Source: an uncultured beta proteobacterium
Lineage (GTDB): Bacteria > Pseudomonadota > Gammaproteobacteria > Burkholderiales > Burkholderiaceae_C
Assembly (NCBI GenBank): GCA_903873485.1
Contig: CAIQOO010000011.1
Location: 1-64,000 of the forward strand
Reading direction: 5' to 3'
Length of the DNA stretch: 64,000 nt
Under the pieces are notes generated by a model. The model ran no database searches, had not been told where the DNA came from, and saw only the letters and a program-made list of their open reading frames with translations. A program made the translations under genes and the position numbers. The first letter of the stretch is position 1. Each line of letters starts with the position of its first letter. Positions 1 through 13,520 of the stretch are shown here, in pieces.

Positions 1-207
1 AAAGCCGGTTTGCCTGTCAAGGCGCCCGTGTTGCCCGGCCCGGACAATGCGGGCCGCTACCTGGAACTGATGCGGGTCGATAAAAAAGCCGAGGCCGGTG
101 AAATCAGGTTTGTGCTGATCGACAAGCCGGGGCGGGCGCTGGTTCGCAGTGCGCCCGATGCCGTGGTGCGGCAGGTGATTGATGCCTGTTGTCTCGAAAA
201 GCTATAA
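1..207 (+). CDS. aroB: 3-dehydroquinate synthase, C-terminal fragment
   Basis: The reading frame is open from the first base of the window, so this is the 3' end of a gene that starts outside it. The visible segment VDKKAEAGEIRFVLIDKPGRAL matches the conserved C-terminal part of dehydroquinate synthase, the NAD-dependent cytoplasmic enzyme that makes 3-dehydroquinate in the shikimate pathway. The last codons and the TAA stop fall inside a copy of the dispersed repeat that begins near 201, so the end of the protein may have been reset by the repeat. Assignment rests on about 69 residues. Confidence 0.75.
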   Translation, partial: KAGLPVKAPVLPGPDNAGRYLELMRVDKKAEAGEIRFVLIDKPGRALVRSAPDAVVRQVIDACCLEKL

Positions 208-251
208 AAATGATAGCTGCTTGCGCAATATCAGCAAGGGCCAGAGCCTGA
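201..251. repeat. Dispersed palindromic repeat, copy 1
   Basis: Degenerate copy of the window-wide repeat: GCTATAAAAATGATAGCTGC followed by TTGCGCAA and CAAGGGCCAGAGCC. It overlaps the aroB stop codon. Other copies lie near 3196, 8039, 14530, 16504, 28424, 32826, 41930, 44136, 49588, 50490, 53246 and 62828. Confidence 0.6.
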
Positions 252-304
252 TTTCATCATGAAAATGCGGCTGACCGGCTGGCTGTGCTGACTGGAGAAT
301 ATCA

Positions 305-910
305 ATGACTGAATTCAAGACGGAAGCTGATCAAGTGGTGGCTGACACCGTGGCCTGGCTTGAGCGTGCGGTGATTGGCCTGAACCTGTGCCCGTTTGCC
401 AAAAGCGTGCATGTCAAGGGCCAGGTGCATTACGCGGTCAGCCAAGCCAGCAGCCCGAAAGCCCTGCTCAATGAGCTGGTTGTTGAGCTAAAAAGCCTGG
501 CCACCCTGGATGCGAAAGAACGCGACACGACACTTTTTATCGTGACCAATTGCCTGCATGATTTTCTGGACTTCAACGATTTTTTGAGCCGGGCGGACCG
601 GGCGCTGGTGAAACTCGGCCTTGATGGCGTGCTGCAGATCGCCTCGCTGCACCCGCATTACCAATTTGCCGACACCGAGGCCGATGACATCACCAACTAC
701 ACCAACCGCTCGCCATACCCGACGCTGCACCTGTTGCGTGAAGACAGCATTGACCGGGCGGTGGCGGCGTTTCCCAACCCCGAGGCGATTTTCGAGACCA
801 ATATGCAAACCCTGCGAGACCTGGGTCTGGCCGGCTGGACTGCCTTGAAGGTCGGGCCAACCGCAGGCCCAGCCGTGGCATCATCAGGCCATGACCAAAC
901 CAAGACCTGA
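305..910 (+). CDS. DUF1415 family protein
   Basis: A 201-residue soluble protein with no signal peptide or membrane segment. The N-terminal stretch DTVAWLERAVIGLNLCPFAKS and the central histidine-rich SLHPHYQFADTEADDITNYTNRSPYPTLHLLRE segment are hallmarks of the DUF1415 family, whose function is unknown. The conserved Cys in LNLCPFA and the HPHYQF histidines could be ligands or catalytic residues, but that is inference. The ATG follows a GGAGAAT ribosome-binding site. The 3' end overlaps the next gene by 20 bases, suggesting co-transcription with the downstream methyltransferase. Confidence 0.85.
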   Translation: MTEFKTEADQVVADTVAWLERAVIGLNLCPFAKSVHVKGQVHYAVSQASSPKALLNELVVELKSLATLDAKERDTTLFIVTNCLHDFLDFNDFLSRADRALVKLGLDGVLQIASLHPHYQFADTEADDITNYTNRSPYPTLHLLREDSIDRAVAAFPNPEAIFETNMQTLRDLGLAGWTALKVGPTAGPAVASSGHDQTKT

Positions 911-1832
911 CGCTGCACCGCACCCGCTGGCCGACGAGATTCGTCCCGGCCAGTCGCTTGAGTTGCTCAAGGAGCTGCATATCCTGACCCGCGAGGGCCG
1001 GCTCAACCAGGACTCGCGGCGCAAGCTCAAGCAGGTCTATCACCTTTACCAGTTCATTGAAAAATTGCTGCTGGAACTGACCGGATCCGGCCCGACAGGG
1101 CAGGCTGGCCGGGCAGATCGGGTGACCGATGCGCTGGCGCCATCCGCCAGCCGTGCCGGCGGCATTACCGCAGCCGACCACGGTGCCGGCAAGTCTTACT
1201 TGGGGTTCATCCTGTACGACCTGTTTTTCCGGGCGCGCGCTGACGGTCATATCTACGGCATCGAAACCCGCCCGGAACTGGTGGAAAAATCCCGGCAACT
1301 GGCGGCCCGGCTCGGTTTTGATCGCATGACATTTCTGAACCTGAGTGTCGCCGAGTCGGCCCGGTCAGACCAACTGCCGCCGCGCATCGACCTGGTTACC
1401 GCCTTGCACGCCTGCGACACCGCTACCGACGATGCGATTGCCTTTGGTCTGCAAAAGCAGGCCCGGTTCATGGTGCTGGTGCCGTGCTGCCAGGCCGAGG
1501 TGGCGCGGGTCTTGAGCCAGCACAAGGCGCTGTCGCTGGCACGCACGCCGCTGGCAGAACTGTGGCGCCACCCCTTGCACACGCGCGAGCTGGGCAGCCA
1601 GATCACCAATGTGCTGCGCTGCCTGTACCTGGAAGCGCAGGGTTACCAGGTCACGGTAACTGAACTGGTGGGCTGGGAGCACAGCCTGAAAAATGAACTG
1701 ATTCTGGCTCGCCATACCGGTCAGCCCAGGCACGCTGCGGCAAAACGATTGCGCGCCCTGCTGACCGAATTTGGCCTGGACAGCTTGCTTGAGACACGGT
1801 TTTCCGGTCTGACGGACAATCAAAATCTTTGA
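891..1832 (+). CDS. Class I SAM-dependent methyltransferase (Methyltransf_32-like)
   Basis: A 313-residue protein. The central DHGAGKSYLGFILYDLFF segment is the glycine-rich SAM-binding loop typical of the Methyltransf_32/GSTCD-like group, followed by IYGIETRPELVEKS (the acidic residue after strand 2), LVTALHACDTATDDAI and VLVPCCQAEVA. The N-terminal part, with TREGRLNQDSRRKLKQVYHLYQFIE, is a helical region seen in these proteins. The VPCCQ pair of cysteines is a family feature. The substrate is unknown; RNA or a small molecule are both possible. The ATG lies inside the end of the DUF1415 gene, so the two are probably translationally coupled. Confidence 0.75.
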   Translation: MTKPRPDAAPHPLADEIRPGQSLELLKELHILTREGRLNQDSRRKLKQVYHLYQFIEKLLLELTGSGPTGQAGRADRVTDALAPSASRAGGITAADHGAGKSYLGFILYDLFFRARADGHIYGIETRPELVEKSRQLAARLGFDRMTFLNLSVAESARSDQLPPRIDLVTALHACDTATDDAIAFGLQKQARFMVLVPCCQAEVARVLSQHKALSLARTPLAELWRHPLHTRELGSQITNVLRCLYLEAQGYQVTVTELVGWEHSLKNELILARHTGQPRHAAAKRLRALLTEFGLDSLLETRFSGLTDNQNL

Positions 1833-1853
1833 TTTGGCTCTTGAGGAGTTTCT

Positions 1854-2318
1854 ATGCGACAACTGATTTCTGCAAGTTCTTCCGTGCTGTTGGCGCTGGC
1901 GCTGGGTGGCTGTGCCACCAGCAGCCCGGATGTGATCCAGCGCGGCGATGCCCAGCGCATGTCGGTGGTGGAAGATGGCGTGCTTCTGAGTCTGCGCCCG
2001 GTGGTGGTCGATGGCAGCCAGTCGGGTGTTGGCACGGCTGCGGGCGGCGTGGTCGGGGGCGTGGCGGGTGCCAGCCTGGGTGGCTACCGGGAAAGCATCA
2101 TCGGCGGTGTCCTAGGTGCCGTGGCAGGTGGCTTGGTGGGCAATGCCGTCGAGCGCGCCGGAACCCGTGAAGATGCGCTGGAGTTGCTGATTCAGCTTAA
2201 AAATGGCGAGCGCCGTGCCGTGGTACAGGCCAAAGGCAGCGAGACTTTCGCGCCCGGCGATGCCGTCATTCTGATCACCACCGGCGGCAAAGTGCGGGTG
2301 ACCCGCGCACCCCGGTAA
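1854..2318 (+). CDS. Glycine-zipper outer-membrane lipoprotein (SlyB-like)
   Basis: A 154-residue precursor. A lipoprotein signal ends in the lipobox LALGGC (Cys about residue 19). The middle carries a glycine-zipper 2TM segment (GTAAGGVVGGVAGASLGGY ... IIGGVLGAVAGGLVGN), as in SlyB/PcP-type outer-membrane lipoproteins thought to support envelope integrity. The C-terminal part is a small beta-rich domain (LLIQLKNGERRAVVQ). A GAGGAG ribosome-binding site precedes the ATG. The TAA stop overlaps the first bases of the inverted repeat of the RAYT unit (2317 on), so the original 3' end may have been altered by that insertion. Confidence 0.75.
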   Translation: MRQLISASSSVLLALALGGCATSSPDVIQRGDAQRMSVVEDGVLLSLRPVVVDGSQSGVGTAAGGVVGGVAGASLGGYRESIIGGVLGAVAGGLVGNAVERAGTREDALELLIQLKNGERRAVVQAKGSETFAPGDAVILITTGGKVRVTRAPR

Positions 2319-2331
2319 TTGGGGTCAGAGT

Positions 2332-2456
2332 CCAATGGCACTGACTTAAGCGCAATTGGTTGCCAAATTTCCCGTTCGCCCTGAGCTTGTCGAAGGGCAA
2401 TGAAGGCTTCGACAAGCTCAGCCCGAACGGAAACCTCCTTAAGTCAGTGCCATTGG
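2332..2456. mobile_element. MITE, copy 1 (125 bp, 9-bp target duplication)
   Basis: The element has 19-bp inverted ends, CCAATGGCACTGACTTAAG and its complement. An inner inverted repeat (CCGTTCG..CTGAGCTTGTCGAAG) would let the whole element fold into a long hairpin. It is flanked by the direct repeat GGTCAGAGT (2323-2331 and 2457-2465), read as a 9-bp target-site duplication. It sits inside the left inverted repeat of the RAYT unit. A second, nearly identical copy is at 54327-54452. It encodes no protein, so a transposase must act in trans. Confidence 0.85.
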
Positions 2457-2492
2457 GGTCAGAGTCGAATTGTTTGAAGGCAGCGGTTGAAC

Positions 2493-3197
2493 ATGGCCAG
2501 ACTGGCGCGCCTGACGCTGCCCGACTATCCGCACCACCTGATTCAGCGCGGCAACAATCGCCAGGCCATTGTGGTCACGTCGGCAGACCATCTGCGGCTG
2601 CTGGAGCTGCTGGCAGAAAATGCCAAAAAATTCCAGGTGGCGATTCATGCCTATGTGCTGATGAGCAACCATTTTCATCTGCTGGCGACGCCAGCCACGG
2701 CCAATGGGCTGCCACAAATGATGCAGGCGCTGGGTCGCAGTTATGTGCGCTACTTCAATGCCAGCCAGCACCGCACCGGCACGCTGTGGGAGGGGCGCTA
2801 CAAGTCCACGGTAATCCAGTCCGAGCGCTATTTGCTGACCTGCATGGCCTACATTGACCTCAATCCGGTGCGCGCCGGCATGGTGGCGCGCCCGCAGGAC
2901 TACGCCTGGTCCAGCCATGCCCATTATGTTGGCCTGCGTGCCGACCGGCTGGTCACGCCGCATGCACTGTTTTGGGAACTTGGCAACACGCCGTTTGCCC
3001 GAGAAGCGGCTTACGCCGAAATGGTGCAAGCTGGCATCAACTCGGTGCAACAGGCGGCCTTGACCGCTGCCACTGTCAGCGGCTGGGCTTTGGGCGAAGC
3101 CGATTTTGTGGCAAATTTGCAAAAGAAGACACAGCGCCGTGTCAGCAAGGCTGCTGCCGGACGGCCTTTGCTGGCCAAAAACTTTAAGCCAAATTGA
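2493..3197 (+). CDS. REP-associated tyrosine transposase (RAYT, Y1_Tnp)
   Basis: A 234-residue single-domain Y1 transposase related to IS200/IS605 TnpA. The HUH motif is in VLMSNHFHLLATP (about residues 57-69) and the catalytic tyrosine is in ALGRSYVRYFN. LTCMAYIDLNPVRAGMV and DYAWSSH are RAYT signatures. RAYTs cut and join single-stranded DNA at REP-like hairpins. I chose the ATG at 2493; a TTG two codons upstream is an alternative. The gene is intact and sits inside the 21-bp inverted repeats described for the unit. Confidence 0.92.
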   Translation: MARLARLTLPDYPHHLIQRGNNRQAIVVTSADHLRLLELLAENAKKFQVAIHAYVLMSNHFHLLATPATANGLPQMMQALGRSYVRYFNASQHRTGTLWEGRYKSTVIQSERYLLTCMAYIDLNPVRAGMVARPQDYAWSSHAHYVGLRADRLVTPHALFWELGNTPFAREAAYAEMVQAGINSVQQAALTAATVSGWALGEADFVANLQKKTQRRVSKAAAGRPLLAKNFKPN

Positions 3198-3240
3198 CCT
3201 CTAGCCCTTATGGGTAAAGCGCTGATAGCTATCATTTTGA
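3196..3240. repeat. Dispersed palindromic repeat, copy 2
   Basis: CTCTAGCCCTTATGGGTAAA followed by GCGCTGATAGCTATCATTTT, directly after the transposase stop codon and inside the RAYT unit. Confidence 0.75.
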
Positions 3241-3309
3241 TTTGTCCCCAATATTTTCTCATTTTATTTTTTAGTCGATTAATTCGACTCTGACCCCAAT
3301 TAATTTGTT

Positions 3310-3325
3310 TGGCACTCTTGTTGCA
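3310..3325 (+). promoter_or_regulatory. Sigma54 (-24/-12) promoter of gltBD
   Basis: TGGCACTCTTGTTGCA matches the RpoN consensus TGGCAC-N5-TTGCA, with GG and GC exactly 10 bases apart. Transcription would start near 3336, about 33 bases before the gltB ATG. It begins 9 bases after the right end of the RAYT unit, so any enhancer that lay upstream is now roughly 1 kb away. No clear NtrC or NifA site was seen between the element and the promoter. Confidence 0.75.
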
Positions 3326-3368
3326 ATGCGGTAGAGTTACTTTTTTTGACACTTTTAGGAGCGCGCCA

Positions 3369-8099
<4,731 letters not shown>

Positions 8100-8124
8100 C
8101 GCCAAAATCTACAAGGAACACATC

Positions 8125-9591
8125 ATGGGAAAAATTACCGGTTTCATGGAGATCGAGCGCATTGAAGAGGGCTACAAACCAGTCCCCGAGCGCCTGAAAA
8201 ATTACCAGGAGTTTGTTATCGGACTGAGCGATGCGCAGGCGCGCCAGCAGGCGGCGCGCTGCATGGACTGCGGCACACCGTTCTGCAATAGCGGCTGCCC
8301 GGTCAACAACATCATTCCAGACTTCAATGATCTGGTCTATCAGGGCGACTGGAAGAACGCGATTGACGTGCTGCACAGCACCAACAATTTCCCCGAGTTC
8401 ACCGGGCGTATCTGCCCGGCACCTTGCGAGGCGGCCTGCACGCTTAATGTCAACCAGTTGCCGGTTGGCATCAAGTCGATTGAGCACGCCATCATCGACC
8501 GGGCCTGGACCGAGGGCTGGGTCAAGCCGCAGCCAGCCCGGCACCAGACTGGCAACAAGGTCGCGGTGGTCGGCTCCGGCCCGGCCGGCATGGCGGCCGC
8601 CCAGCAGTTGGCGCGGGTCGGCCATGCCGTCACCCTGTTTGAAAAAAATGACCGCATCGGCGGTTTGCTGCGTTATGGCATTCCTGACTTCAAGATGGAA
8701 AAATCCCATATCGACCGCCGAGTCGAGCAACTCAAGGCCGAGGGCGTGACGCTGCGCACCGGCGTGCTGGTGGGTGCCCTGCCCAAGGGCAGCAAGGTCA
8801 CCAACTGGGCCAAAGAAACCATTTCGCCCGAGCAACTTTGCAAGGAGTTTGATGCCGTTTTGCTCACCGCTGGCGCCGAACAATCGCGTGACTTGCCGGT
8901 GCCCGGTCGTGATCTGGACGGCATTCACTTTGCCATGGAGTTCCTGCCGCAGCAAAACAAGGTCAACGCCGGCGACAAGCTCAAGGGCCAGTTGCGCGCC
9001 GACGGCAAGCATGTGATCGTGATTGGCGGCGGTGACACCGGCTCAGATTGCGTTGGCACCAGCAACCGCCATGGCGCCGCCAGCGTCACCCAGTTTGAAG
9101 TGATGCCACAGCCGCCGGTGGAAGAAAACCGCCTGATGACCTGGCCCTATTGGCCGATGAAGCTGCGCACCAGCTCCAGCCACGATGAGGGCTGCACCCG
9201 CGAATTTGCCATTTCCACCCAGGAATTTATCGGTGAAAAAGGCAAGGTCACCGGTCTGAAAACGGTGCATATCGAGTTCAAGGACGGCAAACAGGTCGAG
9301 GTGGCGGGCACCGAGAAGACCTATCCCGCCGATCTGGTGCTGCTGGCAATGGGCTTTGTCAACCCGGTGGCCAGCGTGCTCGCGGCCTTTGGCATCGAGA
9401 AAGATGCGCGTGGCAATGCCCGGGCCAGTACCGATTTGATCGGTGGCTATGCCACCAATGTACCCAAAGTGTTCGCCGCGGGTGACGTGCGGCGTGGCCA
9501 GAGTCTGGTGGTGTGGGCGATTCGCGAAGGCCGCCAGGCGGCGCGCGCTATCGATGAGTTTTTAATGGGTTTCAGCGATCTGCCGCGTTAA
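8125..9591 (+). CDS. gltD: Glutamate synthase small subunit
   Basis: A 488-residue flavoprotein that passes electrons from NAD(P)H to GltB. The N-terminal domain has the two cysteine clusters [14 protein letters not shown] and CPAPCEAAC for 4Fe-4S centres, then the FAD-binding loop [15 protein letters not shown] and the NAD(P)H loop [11 protein letters not shown]; the C-terminal [26 protein letters not shown] closes the FAD site. It follows gltB by 25 bases with an AAGGAA ribosome-binding site, so the two form one operon. Length and motifs are normal. Confidence 0.97.
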   Translation: MGKITGFMEIERIEEGYKPVPERLKNYQEFVIGLSDAQARQQAARCMDCGTPFCNSGCPVNNIIPDFNDLVYQGDWKNAIDVLHSTNNFPEFTGRICPAPCEAACTLNVNQLPVGIKSIEHAIIDRAWTEGWVKPQPARHQTGNKVAVVGSGPAGMAAAQQLARVGHAVTLFEKNDRIGGLLRYGIPDFKMEKSHIDRRVEQLKAEGVTLRTGVLVGALPKGSKVTNWAKETISPEQLCKEFDAVLLTAGAEQSRDLPVPGRDLDGIHFAMEFLPQQNKVNAGDKLKGQLRADGKHVIVIGGGDTGSDCVGTSNRHGAASVTQFEVMPQPPVEENRLMTWPYWPMKLRTSSSHDEGCTREFAISTQEFIGEKGKVTGLKTVHIEFKDGKQVEVAGTEKTYPADLVLLAMGFVNPVASVLAAFGIEKDARGNARASTDLIGGYATNVPKVFAAGDVRRGQSLVVWAIREGRQAARAIDEFLMGFSDLPR

Positions 9592-9681
9592 GCCTTTGAC
9601 GGCAAGCGGTCTGCCGCAGCATCAGATTGATGCGTTTTGGCTGCTTTGATCGCCCAAGACTACCGGCGCAAGGCTGCCCAA

Positions 9682-11211
9682 TCACGCATAGCTCTTGTAA
9701 AAAGCCTCTGCCGTGAACTTTACAAATTCCTCGGTCTTGGCTTGGCTGCGGGCAATTACCTGCCAGGGTTCCAGACGCGCAATTTCGGTCTGCAAGTCCT
9801 TGGCTGTCTTGGCGCTACAACCCAAAATGTCTTGCACTGATCCGCCAGCCACACCATCACACGCAAAGATGTACGCAAATTCCAGCAATTCCTGAAAGTT
9901 GAAAAACTTCTGCTGGAAATCATTGGGCGACTGGCTGGCAAAAAACACCACCACACCTTTGGATCGCCCTTCGCGGATGATGCGCTGCAAAAACATGTTT
10001 CTCTGCCCCAGGTAATTGTGTGCCTCGTCAATGACCAGAATGGTTCGGATGGTTCTGCGGCCTTCCGTTACCGGGCTGTCAGGCAGCATCGCCATTTCTT
10101 TATAAAGCCGCTCAATTACCAGATAGGCCACCAGTTCTTTGAGCACCGGCATGGCATGCACGTCAATCAGCAGGGTTCGATTCGCCACCCGGTCCATTGG
10201 CGCGGCTTCAGTGCCGTGACTCCAAAATAGACCAAAGTCAGACAAATCGCGCAGCACTTCAATCAGGCTGTCGTCATTTTTGCCACCTGCCTCATAGGCC
10301 GCGTTGGCAGCTTCAAGAATGTCCGGAAAATCCGGGTAAGGCGTGGCCGAACCAGCCCGCTTGGCATAAGCGGCGCGAATCGCCTCGCTCAATGCGCCTT
10401 TTTGCACCACACCAAGTTTGCTGTTGATCGATGCAAAGCTCTCGGCTTTTTCACGCGCTGACACATTGATGGTCTGCTCGTCATAAGCTGGCAAGATAAA
10501 CGGATTGATCGGCAGGCTCTGCCCGCTTTGCAGCAGGCGAAACGCTTGAACCCGCGCCAGTTCCAGAAAACGGGCGTTTTCCACCACGTCGCCCTTGTAG
10601 TCAAAATAAATGAAATGGGTCTGGTAATTCGACTGAATGCGAATGTCGGTCAGTATCTTCAACAGAAACTGGGTTTTCCCGACACCCGGTTTGCCCATGA
10701 TGGCCAGATGCGAGTTGGCGTGCCGGGCGGTGTTGTTCAACTCCATCACCAACTCGGTGCGCTGCAACAGGCTGCGCCCGATAAAAATATCAAGTCCGCT
10801 GCCCAGTTGCTCACGCCGCCCGGCAAACTCCACCTCATCGACCAGCCGCCGAATCAGCGCCTCGCCACTGCGGCCAGTTTCCTGAAACATCTTTGCCAGC
10901 AGCGCGGCACCACTGTCAATGTGGTTCTTGACAATGGACCGATTGGAATAAAACTCGTCCTCGCTGAAATCCCGCTTGGTGTAGGTGTGCGCAATCAGGG
11001 TTCGCAGAAACACCTCGTCTTCGCCAATAAAGGTCGGCCTCTTCAGTTCGCCCCCGCTGAAACTCTGGCTGGCCGCCACACCGGCACCGTCTTTGACCAG
11101 CGACAGCGTGAAGGCGATGCGCGCCAGCGTTGCTTTTTCCAGCTTGGTCTCAAACCGCAGGGCGCTCAACACCTCATCGGCTTCGCTCGATGTGTAGAGG
11201 CGGTCAGCCAT
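9682..11211 (-). CDS. DndE-HerA fusion ATPase
   Basis: A 509-residue protein. Residues 1 to about 110 resemble the small Dnd protein DndE: LARIAFTLSL, then GGELKRPTFIGEDEVFLRTLI and IVKNHIDSGAALL align by eye with conserved DndE blocks. The rest is a HerA/DUF87-type hexameric translocase, with Walker A GKPGVGKT at 173-180, Walker B ILVIDEAH at 391-398 and a following REGRSKGVVVFFASQ sensor segment. HerA ATPases pump DNA and partner with nucleases. The gene is intact and overlaps the upstream DndD-like gene by 8 bases. DndE is normally a separate protein of about 110-130 residues, so the fusion is unusual. No DndB or DndC is present. Confidence 0.75.
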   Translation of the reverse strand: MADRLYTSSEADEVLSALRFETKLEKATLARIAFTLSLVKDGAGVAASQSFSGGELKRPTFIGEDEVFLRTLIAHTYTKRDFSEDEFYSNRSIVKNHIDSGAALLAKMFQETGRSGEALIRRLVDEVEFAGRREQLGSGLDIFIGRSLLQRTELVMELNNTARHANSHLAIMGKPGVGKTQFLLKILTDIRIQSNYQTHFIYFDYKGDVVENARFLELARVQAFRLLQSGQSLPINPFILPAYDEQTINVSAREKAESFASINSKLGVVQKGALSEAIRAAYAKRAGSATPYPDFPDILEAANAAYEAGGKNDDSLIEVLRDLSDFGLFWSHGTEAAPMDRVANRTLLIDVHAMPVLKELVAYLVIERLYKEMAMLPDSPVTEGRRTIRTILVIDEAHNYLGQRNMFLQRIIREGRSKGVVVFFASQSPNDFQQKFFNFQELLEFAYIFACDGVAGGSVQDILGCSAKTAKDLQTEIARLEPWQVIARSQAKTEEFVKFTAEAFYKSYA

Positions 11212-12878
11212 GATTTTTCTCCCAAAAGTAACCTTGCCTAAACGTCGTCAGCTCCTGGCGCTGGTCAAACTCCAGACTCGCCGCACCAGACAGGCGCGGT
11301 TTCAACGACCGGTAATAATTGGCATCAATCTCGGTGTCGGTCGAGAGAATGATCACCTGCTCACCCGCATTGGGAAAATAGTTGTTCACGATGTTGTCGC
11401 GGTGCGTGCTGTCCAGACGCGACAAGGGCGTGTCGATGATGATTGGCAGCTTGAGTTGGCTGGTTTGCGCCAGCCCCCACAGCAACGAAATCGCAAACAC
11501 CTCTTTTTCACCGGCAGACAAGGCTGATTTCCGAATTTCATGCCCGTTGCGGTCGATGATGTGAATCTCGTAGCTCTTGTCGTCGATGGTGATGTCCTTG
11601 ATCAATCCACTGCGGCTCGACAGCAGCCGGTACATCTCGAAGGTTTTTTCCTGCAACAGTTGCACCTTGTTTTTGCGCAGCCGCACGATGAACTGGTTGA
11701 GCACGCTGGCAATCGAATCGCACTCCTCGATAAAGTCTGCCTTGTCTTTCGACACGTTGTGCTTCTCGAACAGCTTTTCGATTTCGACCTCAATGTCGCT
11801 GATGCGCTTGGTCAAAGCCAAAATGTCTTCTTCCACCAGCCGCAGTTGCTCGGTCTTGCGCCCAATCTGGGTTGAGCAGCTTTCCATGGCACCCTGCAGT
11901 TCATCGAACAAATCGCGCTCGGTGGCCGACAAGCCGCCACTTTGGGCGACCCCTTCAAACTGGCGCACTTGCACCTCAAGGCAACGCACCTCCGATGCTA
12001 AAAGGCAAGGCTTTTTCGGACAAACCCCGAATTTCACTCTCTACCTGGGCCAGCCGGTTTGCGGCATGTACCCGCTTTTTTTCCTGCTCGCGCATCGCTT
12101 CACGCGACTCGGGTGCCATGTTGAAAGTCAGCTCAAAACGTTTTTTGGACTCCTCCAACTGCCCTTTGAAACCATCGAGTTCAGTGCGCAGGTTATCCCG
12201 CTCTTGGTGCTTGCGTGCCAGTTTGCTTTTTTCACGCTTGAGTTCGCTTTGCTTGAATTCCAGGTCTTCGTCCGAAATCTCGACAAAGCTTTTGCGCTCT
12301 TCTTGCTTGATATAGATGATGTCGCTTGCCAGGCGGTTGATGTACTGGATGCCTAAAGCCGCCTCCAGCGACGATTTCAATCGCACTTCGGAATGGTCAT
12401 CTGCTGCAATTTCCTGAATTTTTTCACCATCAAAGAAGAAAAACTGCGTGATTCCCGGTGGAATGGCGGCACGGATAAAGTTTTGCCAAATCTCCTGGTT
12501 TTGCACCGATACCCGCCGTCCGTCCTGCACCACCACCAGCCGCTCGGTCAGGTCGCGCGGCTTGGGGTCGCTGACCGCGCCTGCCGTCCAGGCGCGTTTG
12601 ACCACCAGTTCGGATGCATCGTCCATCTCGATCACCAGCTCAAAAGCCACGTTGGCATTGCCTTTAGCCTTCTCGCGCCGGTTGATGTTGCGATAAATTT
12701 CGTCGGTTTTCCCGCCGTAGAGGCAAAACGTGACCGCCTCCATGATCGAAGTTTTGCCCGCGCCGTTCATGCCGCCGATCAGAAAGATGCTGCGGCCATC
12801 GTCGCCCACGGGAAAGGCGATTTCAGTGGCGAACTGGAACGACTTGTAGTTGTCAAGGGTGAGTTTGCGGAATTTCAT
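11204..12878 (-). pseudogene. dndD: DndD-like SMC ATPase, frameshifted
   Basis: Two overlapping frames together encode one DndD-type ATPase. The 5' part (11976-12878) has Walker A GGMNGAGKT (residues 35-43), the DndD-like FFFDGEKIQEIA block and the first coiled coil. The 3' part (read to 11204) has the ABC signature LSAGEKEVFAISLLWGLA and Walker B LPIIIDTPLSRLDS. Removing one T from the TTTT run near 12000-12003 joins them into a 557-residue protein, slightly short for DndD. DndD is the SMC/Rad50-like ATPase of phosphorothioation systems. A homopolymer error in the sequence is as likely as a true mutation. Its start overlaps the upstream gene (ATGA) and its end overlaps the DndE-HerA start. 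Confidence 0.75.
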
Positions 12879-13510
12879 GAGCGCACCTCAGCTAATTCCC
12901 ACACGCCAGACTTTGAATCATTGCGGATCAACCCATCCCGGCACATTTGGAGCCGTTCCCACTGCACATTGTTCAGCCAGACCCGTGTTTTGCCATCTTG
13001 TCGGTATTCCAGATCACCCGCCAACAACTTGCCATCCAGAAATTTCGACAAATCAGCTTTGACCTCGGACACCGTGGCCCTGCCATGGCGTGACTCCAGC
13101 GACTGGATGATCAACAAGCGCAACTCTTCTTTGGAGGTTCTGGGCAGCTTGGAGCGTTTTTGCCGTGGTTTGACCTCTGCGCCTGAACCGTTTTGGCCCA
13201 GGCGCTCGCGCAGGTTTTTCAACAACTCGTCAAATTCATCGGCAAGCTGCGTCAGCATCTGTCGGCTCTCGGCAAAGCTGGCCAGTGCCAGCACCAAGCG
13301 GCTTTTTTCGGCGCGCAACATGTCTGGCACCGCCACGCCAGATTTTTCGAGCTGATCCACAGCTCGGGCAATCACTTTCAATTGCGCCTCTTGTTCTGCC
13401 ACCAGGGCCTCATCGGCAGTGACATCCAGGCGGTCGATCACATCCTGACACAGTTCGACCAACAGCCCTGGGTCTTTGGTAAAGCGCTCCATATCGTTGC
13501 TGTCACTCAT
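12875..13510 (-). CDS. Hypothetical protein of the DndD/HerA module
   Basis: A 211-residue protein I do not recognise. The first ~120 residues are acidic and helical, likely coiled coil (QEAQLKVIARAVDQLEKSG, QMLTQLADEFDELLKNLRERL). A basic linker (KPRQKRSKLPR) follows, then a C-terminal segment of about 75 residues (LLIIQSLESRHGRATVSEVKADL ... DLEYRQDGKTRVWLNNVQWERL) that reads like a winged-helix DNA-binding domain. The stop overlaps the DndD start in an ATGA, so expression is tightly coupled. It may be the DNA-binding or regulatory part of the module; that is inference. Confidence 0.65.
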   Translation of the reverse strand: MSDSNDMERFTKDPGLLVELCQDVIDRLDVTADEALVAEQEAQLKVIARAVDQLEKSGVAVPDMLRAEKSRLVLALASFAESRQMLTQLADEFDELLKNLRERLGQNGSGAEVKPRQKRSKLPRTSKEELRLLIIQSLESRHGRATVSEVKADLSKFLDGKLLAGDLEYRQDGKTRVWLNNVQWERLQMCRDGLIRNDSKSGVWELAEVRS

Positions 13511-13520
13511 GCTGGGTGCC

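Larger units (their letters stand above)
2317..3301. mobile_element. RAYT transposase unit with 21-bp inverted ends
   Basis: The transposase gene is bracketed by a 21-bp sequence in inverted orientation. The right end is at 3281-3301. The left end is the same sequence reverse-complemented, split by a MITE: 15 bases at 2317-2331 and the remaining 6 at 2466-2471. The core is GGGGTCAGAGTCGAATT. The unit lies between the lipoprotein stop codon and the gltB promoter. No target duplication of the unit itself is evident, which fits REP-associated tyrosine transposases. Confidence 0.75.

Noticed and set aside
2332-2456. Treating the MITE as a REP substrate of the adjacent RAYT transposase
   Set aside because: Both copies have 9-bp target duplications, which RAYT/IS200-type transposition does not produce, and one copy disrupts the RAYT unit's own end.
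3309-3368. A gltB start 20 codons upstream of 3369
   Set aside because: It would begin upstream of the transcription start expected from the sigma54 promoter and lacks a ribosome-binding site; the ATG at 3369 has AGGAG.
9682-12878. Calling the island a DNA phosphorothioation (Dnd) system
   Set aside because: DndC, the essential sulfur-transfer enzyme, and DndB are absent, and the neighbours are a methylase and a specificity subunit. Only DndD- and DndE-like parts are present.
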